Shown: one piece after another, positions 34,124-43,319 of the stretch
Layout: every line of letters starts with the position of its first letter
How positions within the stretch are numbered: the first letter of the stretch is position 1
From: an uncultured Bacteroidales bacterium
GTDB taxonomy: Bacteria; Bacteroidota; Bacteroidia; Bacteroidales; UBA932
DNA: 48,993 nt
NCBI GenBank assembly: GCA_949295645.1
Contig: CASFLY010000014.1
Coordinates: forward strand, 1 to 48,993
Direction: 5' to 3'
Made by a program: the position numbers and the translations under genes
The notes under the pieces: model-generated
The model's input: the letters and a program-made list of their open reading frames with translations, nothing else
Told to the model about the DNA's origin: nothing
Databases searched by the model: none

Positions 34124-35176
34124 CTACTCCTCCCTTGTCTTGTTCGCTTCGGCTTCGGAATCGATCTCTTCCTGATATGTCATGGTAACGAACCTGACGG
34201 CAGACGGCAGCACAGACGCATTTTCGTCCTGCGTGGCGACATACTTGGCGAACTTCACATAGTCCGCCCTCTCGAACAGTTCCCTGACCTCTTCGTAAAG
34301 TTCCGGCCTGATGTCCTTCCCTTTCAGCCCGTCGAATATCTCTTTAGTCGTCATCTCCATCGCCGGAACGCCGAAACGCGACACGATGTATTCCCTGAGC
34401 GCATCCGTCACCCCCGAATAGAAAGCCTTCTGTTTCTCGGGAGCCCAGAACGAATCGCTGCGGAACCGGTCTATCTTTCTCAGCGCCCTGATATGGGCCG
34501 GTTCCCGTGATGCTGCGTCACCGGACTTTTTCCTGATGTATCTTCTTGTCAGCCAGACAGCGACCGCAATGACGGCCGCCAGCAGCAAGGCGCCTCCGAG
34601 ATACGGGACGACCTCCCTGAATTCCACCGGATAGCGTATCTGCCCCTTGATGTCGTGCACAGTGAAACTGGCGGTATCCACAGGCATGGTCTTTACGTCC
34701 AGGATCTTCGGGGCAAACGAGAGGGTGTCCGCCCGGCCTTCAGGAGATATCCTGACTATATGCACCGGCGGCAGTTCATAGCTTCCCTCATCGAAAGAGG
34801 TGATGACCACGCTGCCCCTGATGTCCATAATTTCGGGCGACTTCTTCCTTCCCTTCAGGATCCCGACCGTATCCACTGTCCACGGGGACACCACTTCCAC
34901 TCCCTCGCAGAAGCCCTTTGAATAGTCAGGGAACATGAATCCTGTCCCGGCCTTCACTTCTTTCAGTTCGAACCCGTACCGGAGCTGGTCGGCTATCAGG
35001 ACAGAGTCCCGCGGCTGAAGCTGTTCGAGGAAAGCCTCGCCTGCATAGGCCGTCGGAGCAGGAGTGCGGGCAAGCGTGTCGGAAACGGCACCCGAATCCT
35101 CTGCATCCGCAACGGAGACGGCACAAAGGAAGAAGGCCGCAGACACGGCAGATATTGACTTGAAAACGGATTTCAT
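34124..35176 (-). CDS. Bat-operon protein with signal peptide and one membrane helix
   Basis: A 350-residue protein with a signal peptide (about 1-25), a periplasmic part with beta-rich sequence (SYELPPVHIV, then KILDVKTMPVD), one membrane helix at about 192-210 and a cytoplasmic helical tail that contains ALREYIVSRFGVPAMEMTTKEI, similar in style to the end of BatD. Proteins of this type sit between the DUF58 gene and batA in many Bacteroidota, but I know no assigned function. The gaps to both neighbours are below five bases. Confidence 0.8.
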   Translation of the reverse strand: MKSVFKSISAVSAAFFLCAVSVADAEDSGAVSDTLARTPAPTAYAGEAFLEQLQPRDSVLIADQLRYGFELKEVKAGTGFMFPDYSKGFCEGVEVVSPWTVDTVGILKGRKKSPEIMDIRGSVVITSFDEGSYELPPVHIVRISPEGRADTLSFAPKILDVKTMPVDTASFTVHDIKGQIRYPVEFREVVPYLGGALLLAAVIAVAVWLTRRYIRKKSGDAASREPAHIRALRKIDRFRSDSFWAPEKQKAFYSGVTDALREYIVSRFGVPAMEMTTKEIFDGLKGKDIRPELYEEVRELFERADYVKFAKYVATQDENASVLPSAVRFVTMTYQEEIDSEAEANKTREE

Positions 35177-35177
35177 A

Positions 35178-36068
35178 CTATCTTTTTTGGAAAAAGGCCA
35201 TAAGCCCCTTTACATAATCGCTGTCGGTAGAAATGCTGACATTGTCCACCTTATATTTAAGGAACAGCCTCGAAGACGCTGCGGAAAGGTCTGCGAACCA
35301 TTTCTCGTATGCCGACCTCATCTTTTTCGACGAAGTGTCGATCCAGGCTGCCGACATTGTCTCCGAATCCTTGACATGGACGAAGCCTACGTCCGGAAGG
35401 GTCCGTTCACGCGGATCGTGCACCTCTATGACGGAAAGGTCATGCCTGTTCACGGCCACTTTCAGCGCATCTTCATAATTCGGATTCCCGTCACCGTCCA
35501 CATCGATCAGGTCTGAAAGCAGGAATGCGGTACACCTTTTCTTCAAGGCGTTGGTCAGGAAACGCAGGGCCTCTCCGATGTCGGTGCCGTTGTGCTCCGG
35601 CTGGAATTCGAGGATTTCCCTGATGATGTGCAGAAGGTGGCTGCGGCCTTTTTTCGGAGGGATGAATTTCTCCACCCTGTCGCTGAAAAACATGGCCCCG
35701 ACCTTGTCGTTGTTGATAATGGCGGAAAAAGAAAGGACCGCGGCAATCTCCGCTATCATATCGCGCTTGTTCTGTCCGGCAGTCCCGAATAGTCCTGATC
35801 TGCTGATATCTATCAGCAGGACCACCGTCATTTCCCTTTCCTCTTCAAAAACCTTTATATAGGGGGAACGCATCCTGGCAGTGACATTCCAGTCCATGTT
35901 GCGGACATCGTCGCCGTACTGGTATTCCCTGACTTCGCTGAAAGTCATACCACGTCCCTTGAAAGCGGAATGGTACTCCCCCGCGAAAATCTGATGCGAA
36001 AGCGCCTTGGTCCTGATTTCTATCTTCCTGACCTTCTTCAGAAGGTCGTTGGCATCCTTCTTTTCCAT
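35178..36068 (-). CDS. DUF58 family protein, MoxR-associated
   Basis: A 296-residue cytoplasmic protein of the DUF58 family. The typical block G-x-x-F-S-E-V-R-E-Y-x-x-G-D-D-V-R-N-M-D-W-N appears at about 40-61. A VWA-like fold follows, with LLIDISRS resembling a partial metal site. DUF58 proteins are nearly always encoded next to moxR and are thought to act with it. The start shares one base with the moxR stop, so translation is coupled. Confidence 0.95.
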   Translation of the reverse strand: MEKKDANDLLKKVRKIEIRTKALSHQIFAGEYHSAFKGRGMTFSEVREYQYGDDVRNMDWNVTARMRSPYIKVFEEEREMTVVLLIDISRSGLFGTAGQNKRDMIAEIAAVLSFSAIINNDKVGAMFFSDRVEKFIPPKKGRSHLLHIIREILEFQPEHNGTDIGEALRFLTNALKKRCTAFLLSDLIDVDGDGNPNYEDALKVAVNRHDLSVIEVHDPRERTLPDVGFVHVKDSETMSAAWIDTSSKKMRSAYEKWFADLSAASSRLFLKYKVDNVSISTDSDYVKGLMAFFQKR

Positions 36069-37060
36069 TATGGAACCTCTACGGCATTTATGATTTCCGC
36101 GATGATGTTTTCAGGAGTCACGTTCTCCGCCTCGGCCTCGTACGTAAGGCCTATCCTGTGACGAAGAACCTCATTGCAGACAGCCCTGACATCTTCGGGA
36201 ATCACATATCCGCGTCTTTTTATGAATGCGTATGCCTTTGATGCCATGGACAGGGAGATGCTCGCCCTCGGGGAGCCTCCGTAGGCAATCAGTCCGGAGA
36301 GCTTGTCCAGACCGTAGTCGGAAGGAGTCCTCGTGGCGTACACGATGTCCACTATGTACCTTTCAATTTTCTCGTCCATATAGACATCCCTTACCACCGA
36401 GCGGGCCTTCACTATATCTTCCGGCTTCAGCACCGGGGAAGCCTTTGGAAACGAGCCGGAATTGTTCATCCTGACGATGAGCTTCTCCTCTTCCTTTTTC
36501 GGATAGCTGACCACGACCTTCAGCATGAAACGGTCGACCTGCGCCTCCGGAAGCGGATAGGTACCCTCCTGTTCGATAGGATTCTGTGTGGCCATTACAA
36601 GGAAAGGCTCGGGAAGCCTGAAAGTCTCGTCCCCGATGGTCACCTGCCTCTCCTGCATGGCTTCGAGAAGCGCCGACTGGACCTTGGCCGGAGACCTGTT
36701 GATCTCGTCCGCGAGGACAAAATTCGCGAATATAGGGCCCTTCTTGATCTGGAACTGCTCGCTTTTCTGAGAGTAGATGAGGGTACCGATGACGTCGGCG
36801 GGAAGAAGGTCCGGGGTAAACTGGATTCTGCTGAACTTGGCATCGATGGCTGAGGCCAATGTATTTATGGCTAATGTCTTGGCCAGTCCAGGAACGCCTT
36901 CGAGAAGAATGTGTCCGTTGGCAAGGAGACCGATGAGAAGATTTTCCACCAGATGTTTCTGGCCCACGATCACCTTGTTCATTTCCATCGTGAGGATGTC
37001 CACAAAAGAGCTTTCCTGCTGGATGCGGTCATTCAATTCCTTAATATTTATATTGTCCAT
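36068..37060 (-). CDS. MoxR-family AAA+ ATPase
   Basis: A 330-residue AAA+ chaperone-like ATPase. The start at 37060 (MDNINI) fits the promoter box; the ATG at 37087 would lie inside that box. The P-loop GVPGLAKT is at about 55-62 and Walker B LADEINRSPAKVQSALLEAMQE follows near residue 125, with sensor 1 in ATQNPIEQEGTYPLPEAQVDRF. MoxR proteins use ATP to assemble or activate complexes, often with VWA-domain partners such as BatA and BatB here. It is the first gene of a seven-gene operon. Confidence 0.96.
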   Translation of the reverse strand: MDNINIKELNDRIQQESSFVDILTMEMNKVIVGQKHLVENLLIGLLANGHILLEGVPGLAKTLAINTLASAIDAKFSRIQFTPDLLPADVIGTLIYSQKSEQFQIKKGPIFANFVLADEINRSPAKVQSALLEAMQERQVTIGDETFRLPEPFLVMATQNPIEQEGTYPLPEAQVDRFMLKVVVSYPKKEEEKLIVRMNNSGSFPKASPVLKPEDIVKARSVVRDVYMDEKIERYIVDIVYATRTPSDYGLDKLSGLIAYGGSPRASISLSMASKAYAFIKRRGYVIPEDVRAVCNEVLRHRIGLTYEAEAENVTPENIIAEIINAVEVP

Positions 37061-37076
37061 ATAATTAAAATTATTG

Positions 37077-37092
37077 TACTTTTGCAAATCTA
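37077..37092. promoter_or_regulatory. Back-to-back -7 boxes of the truA and moxR promoters
   Basis: On the plus strand TACTTTTG (37077-37084) is a full -7 box, with TTG at 37053-37055 at 21-nt spacing, giving a truA transcript from about 37091. On the minus strand the next eight bases read TAGATTTG (37092-37085), a full -7 box for moxR. The two boxes abut and form a near-palindrome around TTTGCAAA, so the two polymerase sites overlap. Confidence 0.65.
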
Positions 37093-37113
37093 ATCATTAT
37101 CCCGCAATTTTTA

Positions 37114-37887
37114 ATGCGATATTCCATCAGACTTTCATACGACGGAACCGGACTCAGCGGCTGGCAGATCCAGCCGAACGGACTTTCGGTGCAGGAATCT
37201 CTCCAGAACGCACTCTCCACGGCATTGGGTGAAAACGTGCAGGTCACCGGTGCAGGCCGTACCGATGCCGGGGTAAATGCGGTGAACTATGTGGCGCATT
37301 TCGACGTTGAAAGACAGCCGGTTTCCGAACCGGGGGCATTGGTATGCAAACTGAATGCCATCCTGAAGAAAGAAATCACGGTCCATGCGATATCGCCTGA
37401 GGAAGAATCGTTTCACGCGAGATTTTCAGCAGTATCGAGGGAGTACCGCTATTTCATTCACCGGAAAAAGGATCCTTTCATCGGAAAATTTTCGTGGCAG
37501 TGCGGATACAGGCTCGATGTGGAAGCGATGAACGAAGCCGCATCCTGTCTGCCGGGAACCCGCGACTTCAGCTGTTTCGAGAAAAAGGGCGGGAACAACA
37601 GGACTTCCGTCTGTACGGTCTATGAGGCCGGCTGGAAAAACTACCTCCCGTCGCATGCGGAGGTTCTGGGTTATCCTGCCGCAGCGGAGGACTATCTGTT
37701 TTTTACCGTAAGGGCCGACAGGTTCCTGAGGAATATGGTCAGGGCGATCGTCGGCTCGCTCATAGATGTGGGACGGGGCAAAAGGGACGTACGATGGTTC
37801 AGGGACCTCCTCGAAAACGGCACACGCTCCGAGGCGGGAGAATCCGTCCCGGGGCATGCTCTCTTCCTTAAGGAGATAGGATACTGA
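37114..37887 (+). CDS. truA: tRNA pseudouridine(38-40) synthase
   Basis: A 257-residue tRNA-modifying enzyme that isomerises uridines 38-40 of the anticodon stem-loop. The catalytic Asp is in AGRTDAGVNA (Asp51). Other family segments are LSYDGTGLSGWQIQ at the N-terminus, FHARFSAVSREYRYFI in the middle and FLRNMVRAIVGSLIDVGRGK near the C-terminus. Length is normal for bacterial TruA. A promoter with a full -7 box lies 30 bp upstream. Confidence 0.97.
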   Translation: MRYSIRLSYDGTGLSGWQIQPNGLSVQESLQNALSTALGENVQVTGAGRTDAGVNAVNYVAHFDVERQPVSEPGALVCKLNAILKKEITVHAISPEEESFHARFSAVSREYRYFIHRKKDPFIGKFSWQCGYRLDVEAMNEAASCLPGTRDFSCFEKKGGNNRTSVCTVYEAGWKNYLPSHAEVLGYPAAAEDYLFFTVRADRFLRNMVRAIVGSLIDVGRGKRDVRWFRDLLENGTRSEAGESVPGHALFLKEIGY

Positions 37888-37979
37888 CAGATGCCGTCAG
37901 GCGACAAGATTCCGGCCCGATTCCGTGTCTGGCACAATGATTGACCATATACCGACCCGCTATCGCAACCGGCCTTATA

Positions 37980-37994
37980 CTGACAAAATGTCAG
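37980..37994. repeat. Short palindrome upstream of lon
   Basis: CTGACA, three A's and TGTCAG form a 6-bp inverted repeat about 70 bp before the lon start, inside the 176-bp truA-lon gap. It could be an operator; no known site is recognised. Confidence 0.4.
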
Positions 37995-38025
37995 CACGGT
38001 TGCCTTATGCACGCAAAAAGACATC

Positions 38026-38041
38026 GGCCGGAATGCCGGCC
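38026..38041 (+). other. GC-rich hairpin in the lon leader
   Basis: GGCCGG (38026-38031), loop AATG, CCGGCC (38036-38041): a strong 6-bp stem ending 22 bases before the lon ATG. There is no T-run after it. It may affect lon translation or mark the end of truA messages. Confidence 0.45.
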
Positions 38042-38063
38042 TGACATACAAAAGAGCGAAATT

Positions 38064-40469
38064 ATGAAGGATATACAAATGAAAGACCTCCTCTCTCCGT
38101 CCGGCACGGAAGTGAACATCATTCCGGTGCTCCAGGGCGAAGGTTTTATGAAAATAGACGAGTCGGAACTGCCTGATTCGCTTCCGATTCTGGCTCTGAG
38201 AAATGCCGTCCTGTTTCCCGGGACCATATATCCGATAACTATCGGGCGGGAAAAGTCCATAAAGCTGATAGAAGACGCCGAGAAGAACAACGCCTTCATC
38301 GGGGCCGTGCCGCAGAACGACATCTCGGTGGAAGACCCGAAAAAAGAGGATCTGTACCGGTACGGTACCGTGGCCAGAATCCTGAAGACGTTAGAGATGC
38401 CGGACGGCACCATCACGGCCATACTCCAGGGGTTCAAGAGGTTCCAGATAGATTCCGTCACGGAATACGAACCGTACATGCTCGGTCTCGTGCACTACCT
38501 GCACGACGTACATCCCGACAGCAACGACAAGAATGTCAAGATGATAGCCGAAACCCTGAAAGAAAAGGCCATCACCGTACTGAAGATGTCGTCGTACGTG
38601 CCGCGGGAGGCCGCTTCCGCATTGAAATCCATAGACGGCTTCGAGTTCCTGGTCAATTTCATAGCTACGACAGTCGAGGTGGAGAACTTCGGCGACAAGG
38701 TGGAACTCCTGCAGTACGAGGATCTCAAGGTCAGGGCGATGAAGCTTCTGGCAGTGCTCGACACCCAGATTGAACTCCTGAAAATCAAGCAGGACATCAA
38801 CCAGAAAGTCAAGATGGAAATCGACCAGCAGCAGAGGGAATACTACCTGAACAGCCAGTTGAGGACCATTCAGGAAGAGCTCGGCATGGATGAAATGGAG
38901 GATTTCGACAAGCTGAGGGCCAGGGCCGCGGAGAAGAAATGGCCTGAGTCAGTAGCGGAAATCTTCGAGAAAGAGATGACGAAGCTCGAAAGATACAACC
39001 CGAGTTCTCCGGACTACAGCATCCAGTTCAACTATATCCAGTTCATGCTGGATCTCCCGTGGGGAGAAATGTCCAAGGACAACCTGGATCTGAAGCATGC
39101 GCAGAAAGTTCTGGACGAGGATCACTTCGGACTCGAGAATGTCAAGGACAGGATAATTGAATACCTGGCAGTGCTGAAACTGAAGGGCGACATGAAATCG
39201 CCTATCCTGTGCCTGTACGGGCCTCCGGGAGTGGGAAAGACCAGCCTCGGGAAATCGATAGCCCGGGCTCTCGGCAGGAAATATGTCAGGATCGCACTCG
39301 GAGGGGTGCACGACGAATCCGAAATAAGGGGTCACAGGAAGACATATATCGGGGCCTTGCCGGGCAGGATACTGAATGCCATAAACAGGGCGGGGACTTC
39401 GAATCCGGTGATAGTCCTGGACGAAATAGACAAGCTGAGCACGGACATCAAGGGAGACCCTTCTTCCGCACTGCTCGAAGCCCTCGACCCGGAGCAGAAC
39501 ACCACGTTCCACGACAACTACCTGGACATCGACTACGACCTGTCCAACGTGCTGTTCCTGACTACGGCGAACACGACGTCCACCATCCAGCCGGCCCTGC
39601 GGGACAGGATGGAGATGATAAACGTTACGGGCTACCTGGCAGAGGAGAAGATGAGCATAGCGAAGGACTACCTGATTCCAAAGCAGCTCGAGGAGCACGG
39701 AATCGGGAAAAAGGAGCTGAGGATAGACAAGTCCTGCCTCGAAAAAATCATCAGCGACTACACGAGGGAGTCCGGAGTCCGTGGCCTTGAAAAACAGATA
39801 GCCAAGATCGCGAGGGTGACGGCCAAAAAGATAGCCCTGGGGGAAAACTACCCGAAAGTACTGAAAAAAGAGCATCTGAAAGAGTACCTCGGACTGCCGA
39901 CAAGCTTCCACGACATGCAGAAGGGCAATGAGGCTCCAGGAGTGGTGACCGGACTGGCCTGGACGGAAATGGGAGGGGAAATCCTCTTCATCGAAAGCTC
40001 CATAAGCAAGGGCAAGGGGAATCTTTCGATGACCGGCAACCTCGGAGATGTGATGAAGGAGTCCGCGACGATAGCCTACCAGTACATCAAGGCCCATCCG
40101 CATCTGGCGCAGATGACCTCCGAAGAGTTTGCCGAAAAGGACATCCACGTCCATGTGCCCGAGGGTGCGGTGCCAAAGGACGGGCCGTCCGCCGGCATCA
40201 CGATGGTGAGCTCCATGATCTCGGCCCTGAGGGGACAGCAGGTAAAAAGCGGGATAGCGATGACGGGAGAGATGACCCTGCGCGGCAGAGTATTGCCGGT
40301 AGGCGGGATCAAGGAGAAGATACTGGCTGCCAAACGCGCCGGCATCCGCACCATCATCATATCCGAAGACAACCGCAAGGACATAGAGGACATCAAGGAA
40401 ATCTATGTCAGGGGGCTCGACTTCGTTTACGTCAGGACGATCGACGACGTCATAAACTATATATTCTAA
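38064..40469 (+). CDS. lon: ATP-dependent protease Lon
   Basis: An 801-residue cytoplasmic protease that unfolds and degrades damaged and regulatory proteins. In order: N-terminal substrate-binding domain (about 25-225), coiled-coil region, AAA+ module with Walker A GPPGVGKT (386-393) and Walker B VIVLDEIDKL, and the protease domain with Ser709 (PKDGPSAG) and Lys752 (GGIKEK) as the catalytic dyad. The start at 38064 (MKDIQM) matches the usual length; a longer frame from 37941 is not family-like. Confidence 0.97.
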   Translation: MKDIQMKDLLSPSGTEVNIIPVLQGEGFMKIDESELPDSLPILALRNAVLFPGTIYPITIGREKSIKLIEDAEKNNAFIGAVPQNDISVEDPKKEDLYRYGTVARILKTLEMPDGTITAILQGFKRFQIDSVTEYEPYMLGLVHYLHDVHPDSNDKNVKMIAETLKEKAITVLKMSSYVPREAASALKSIDGFEFLVNFIATTVEVENFGDKVELLQYEDLKVRAMKLLAVLDTQIELLKIKQDINQKVKMEIDQQQREYYLNSQLRTIQEELGMDEMEDFDKLRARAAEKKWPESVAEIFEKEMTKLERYNPSSPDYSIQFNYIQFMLDLPWGEMSKDNLDLKHAQKVLDEDHFGLENVKDRIIEYLAVLKLKGDMKSPILCLYGPPGVGKTSLGKSIARALGRKYVRIALGGVHDESEIRGHRKTYIGALPGRILNAINRAGTSNPVIVLDEIDKLSTDIKGDPSSALLEALDPEQNTTFHDNYLDIDYDLSNVLFLTTANTTSTIQPALRDRMEMINVTGYLAEEKMSIAKDYLIPKQLEEHGIGKKELRIDKSCLEKIISDYTRESGVRGLEKQIAKIARVTAKKIALGENYPKVLKKEHLKEYLGLPTSFHDMQKGNEAPGVVTGLAWTEMGGEILFIESSISKGKGNLSMTGNLGDVMKESATIAYQYIKAHPHLAQMTSEEFAEKDIHVHVPEGAVPKDGPSAGITMVSSMISALRGQQVKSGIAMTGEMTLRGRVLPVGGIKEKILAAKRAGIRTIIISEDNRKDIEDIKEIYVRGLDFVYVRTIDDVINYIF

Positions 40470-40472
40470 CTC

Positions 40473-40503
40473 TTGGACATCTCCGTTTTTTTCTGCAATT
40501 TTG
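40473..40503 (+). promoter_or_regulatory. Candidate promoter of ung
   Basis: TTG (40473-40475) and CAATTTTG (40496-40503, one mismatch to TAnnTTTG) are 20 nt apart, placing transcription start near 40510 and the ung ATG at 40524. Confidence 0.4.
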
Positions 40504-40523
40504 CTCCGCATTATCCGTAGAAA

Positions 40524-41192
40524 ATGGACGTCAAGATAGAACAAAGCTGGAAAAACGCACTGAAAGGGGAATTCGACAAACCGTATTTCGCCTCTCTGGT
40601 GCGTTTCCTGCATCATGAAAAGGCCGCCGGAAAGACCATATACCCTCCGGGCCCTGCCATTTTCAGGGCTTTCGAACTCACTCCTGCGGACAAGGTAAAG
40701 GTGGTCATACTCGGGCAGGATCCCTATCACGGGGCCGGCCAGGCGATGGGGCTTTCGTTTTCCGTACCCGACGACATCCCTGCCCCGCCGTCGCTGAAAA
40801 ACATCTTCAGGGAAATACATGACGATCTGGGCATCACTATGAGCGGCAGGCCCAATCTGGAAAAATGGGCCAGACAGGGAGTCCTGCTTCTGAACGCGTC
40901 CCTGACCGTGCAGGCCGGGATGCCGAACTCGCACAGCAACATAGGCTGGACAGAATTCACCGATGCCGTCATCGGCTGGCTGTCGGAACATCGCAGCGGG
41001 ATCGTCTTCCTGCTCTGGGGCAGCTATGCCCGCAACAAGAGGGCGCTGATAGACACCTCGAGGCATTATGTCCTGGAGGCGGCGCATCCGTCCCCGCTGG
41101 CCCGCGGGGCATTTTTCGGCTGCAGGCATTTTTCCAGGACCAACGAAATACTCGTCAGGGAAGGCCTCGAACCCATCGACTGGCAGTTGTAG
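40524..41192 (+). CDS. ung: Uracil-DNA glycosylase, family 1
   Basis: A 222-residue DNA repair enzyme that removes uracil from DNA. The water-activating motif GQDPYHG is at 64-70 (Asp66), and the leucine-loop motif HPSPLARG lies near the C-terminus. LLLNASLTVQAGMPNSH and FLLWGSYARNK are further family segments. Length is normal. It follows lon on the same strand but has its own candidate promoter. Confidence 0.97.
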   Translation: MDVKIEQSWKNALKGEFDKPYFASLVRFLHHEKAAGKTIYPPGPAIFRAFELTPADKVKVVILGQDPYHGAGQAMGLSFSVPDDIPAPPSLKNIFREIHDDLGITMSGRPNLEKWARQGVLLLNASLTVQAGMPNSHSNIGWTEFTDAVIGWLSEHRSGIVFLLWGSYARNKRALIDTSRHYVLEAAHPSPLARGAFFGCRHFSRTNEILVREGLEPIDWQL

Positions 41193-41265
41193 GATGGCCC
41201 GGCATGCTCCAGCCGCTGCCGCAAGGTACAGGCAGCCTCGACCGGCATAAACAAACACAGACCAA

Positions 41266-41742
41266 ATGAAACGCACAGCATTATTCCCAGGCTCATTCGA
41301 CCCGTTCACGGCAGGGCATCTGAACATCCTGAAACGCGCCCTTACGATGTTCGACGAGGTCGTGGTGGCCATAGGCATCAACATCGACAAGAAAGGACAT
41401 TTCTCCACTGACAGGAAAATGGAAATCATCAGGCAGGCTACGGCCGGACTCGAGGGGGTCAGAATCGTAAAATACGACAACCTCACGGTCGACATCTGCC
41501 GCGAGCTCGGTATCCGCCACATAGTCCGCGGAGTCAGGAATATGATAGATTTCGAAACGGAAAGATCCATAGCCGACGCCAACAGGAGGCTCGCACCCGA
41601 AATCGACACCGTCATCATACCTACCGCACAGGAATTCGCGCACATCTCCTCGACGGCTGTCCGCGACCTGCTCAAGCACAACAGCGACACATCGATGTTC
41701 GTTCCGGAAGGAGTGGACAAAAACCTGCTGAAAAACGGATGA
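41266..41742 (+). CDS. coaD: Phosphopantetheine adenylyltransferase
   Basis: A 158-residue cytoplasmic enzyme that adenylates 4'-phosphopantetheine to dephospho-CoA, the fourth step of CoA synthesis. It carries the nucleotidyltransferase motif T-x-G-H (TAGH, His18) after FPGSFDPF, the RGVRNMIDFETE segment, and the ISST motif (HISSTAVRDL) near the C-terminus. Length is typical. The last four bases overlap the start of the next gene (ATGA). Confidence 0.97.
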   Translation: MKRTALFPGSFDPFTAGHLNILKRALTMFDEVVVAIGINIDKKGHFSTDRKMEIIRQATAGLEGVRIVKYDNLTVDICRELGIRHIVRGVRNMIDFETERSIADANRRLAPEIDTVIIPTAQEFAHISSTAVRDLLKHNSDTSMFVPEGVDKNLLKNG

Positions 41743-43319
41743 GGGCGGTACAAGTGCTCATCCTGTGCGCTGCCGTCGCAGCAATGTCCGTTTGCACGGA
41801 AGCATCCGGAAGGCCGTCCGTCCCTTCCTGCGAAGTACGGGACACGTCAGCCACGGCCCGGGACGTTTCCACGGAACGGCCCGAAGCCCTGGATTCATCG
41901 GTCACCGGAGCCTTGGGCAGGAAACTGGACGAATACACGGCCGTTCTGGAACGCGAACCTGTGGAGACAAAATGCGGGGAAGCGGACTTCCTGATAGAGA
42001 GCTGCACGGATTCGCTCATAAGGCAGTTCACTGCGATTAGACTCTACGGGCACTATGTCTCGTCGAAACTAATGGGCGACGAGGCTGTAGCCATACACAT
42101 TTTCGACCGCTGGTTCGCTACCGGCGAGGTAAGGATGCGGAACGAACCGGACCTGATGAATGCAAGGATATTCGCAGAGTTCAACAGGCAGTCCCTCATC
42201 GGAAACAAGGCTCCGGAACTGGCACTCGAGGACATTTCAGGAAAGAGGGAGGTCATTTTCGGGGACGGAAGCTACAGCGACCGGGTGACTGTGCTGTTTT
42301 TTTACGACAGCGGCTGCCCTACGTGCAGGATGGATGCGATACTGCTGCGCAATGTCCTCGGCGACGGCCGGTACCGGCTGAACCTGTATGCAGTGTACAC
42401 GCAGCAATCGAGGCAGGACTGGGAAAGTTTCGCAGACGAATATCTGGACATCGAGAATCCGGAAGTCAGGGTCAGGCATTTCCATGATCCCGAAGTGCAG
42501 TCCGACTTCCAGAGGAAATACGGGGTGTTGCAGACACCTATGATATTTTTGGTGTCGCGCGACGGGACTGTCCTTGGGCGGCATCTCGACGTCCCGGCCC
42601 TGGTGCAGCTGCTCGACATCTACTGCAAGCCATACGTCTACGGGAATGAAGAGTCGGAAGCCTTTTTCGACAGGGTCTTTGCAAAATACGGGGGCAATCC
42701 GGACTGCGGCACGGTGAAAGGGATATGCGACAGCATAGCGGTCAGGACTCTGGGTATTCAGGACACCCTGATTTTCAAGCAGATGGCCGGCGACCTGATG
42801 TACTGGCTCGGAGCCAACAGGGGCGAAGGGGTCAAATGCGGGCTGGAATACCTGACAGACAGATACATAGACGGCATGCCCGATGTATGGGACGCCCCGG
42901 AAGACTCATTGGGCATACTGCCGTACGCCGGCCTTCTCGGGGATCTGCTCGGGAAAACCGCAACCGGGGGAAAACTGCCGCCGATCGAAGTACAGGGTAC
43001 GCTGAAAGTCCGCGGGAAAGACAGGACCGTGTCAATAAGGCTGGACAGGCTGCGCAATGCGACCGTCATTTTCCATACGGAAGGATGCGCTTTCTGCGAG
43101 GCCGAACTCTCCGCAGCCGATTCCATATCCTTAGCCGACAGAAAGGCAAGATTCTTTATCGTCGACATCGATGCCGTGCTCGACACCAGCCCCGAGACTG
43201 CCCGCAGCCTTTTCGATGCCGTCGACCTGTCGGTCCTGCCTTACATTACAGCCGTCGACAGGAAAGGGAGGATTGCAAGGAAGTATGTCTCGCTTCTTCA
43301 GGCGTCGGGACGGACGTAA
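41739..43319 (+). CDS. Exported protein with two thioredoxin-like domains
   Basis: A 526-residue protein with a signal peptide (about 1-23). After a helical region of about 130 residues comes a thioredoxin-like domain with a CxxC site (CPTC, Cys193/Cys196) and a cis-Pro region (LQTPMIFLVS), then a linker and a second thioredoxin-like domain with CAFC (Cys450/Cys453) and LPYITAVD. Such proteins resemble the AhpC/TlpA-like exported redox proteins of Bacteroidota. Two active sites in one chain suggest an electron relay or disulphide exchange in the periplasm, but no partner is encoded nearby. The 3' end overlaps rluD by 22 bases, tail to tail. Confidence 0.85.
   Translation: MRAVQVLILCAAVAAMSVCTEASGRPSVPSCEVRDTSATARDVSTERPEALDSSVTGALGRKLDEYTAVLEREPVETKCGEADFLIESCTDSLIRQFTAIRLYGHYVSSKLMGDEAVAIHIFDRWFATGEVRMRNEPDLMNARIFAEFNRQSLIGNKAPELALEDISGKREVIFGDGSYSDRVTVLFFYDSGCPTCRMDAILLRNVLGDGRYRLNLYAVYTQQSRQDWESFADEYLDIENPEVRVRHFHDPEVQSDFQRKYGVLQTPMIFLVSRDGTVLGRHLDVPALVQLLDIYCKPYVYGNEESEAFFDRVFAKYGGNPDCGTVKGICDSIAVRTLGIQDTLIFKQMAGDLMYWLGANRGEGVKCGLEYLTDRYIDGMPDVWDAPEDSLGILPYAGLLGDLLGKTATGGKLPPIEVQGTLKVRGKDRTVSIRLDRLRNATVIFHTEGCAFCEAELSAADSISLADRKARFFIVDIDAVLDTSPETARSLFDAVDLSVLPYITAVDRKGRIARKYVSLLQASGRT

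Noticed and set aside
38949-41753. 934-codon open frame on the minus strand opposite lon, ung and coaD
   Set aside because: It is antisense to three well-conserved genes, has no family-like sequence and arises from GC-rich codon use.
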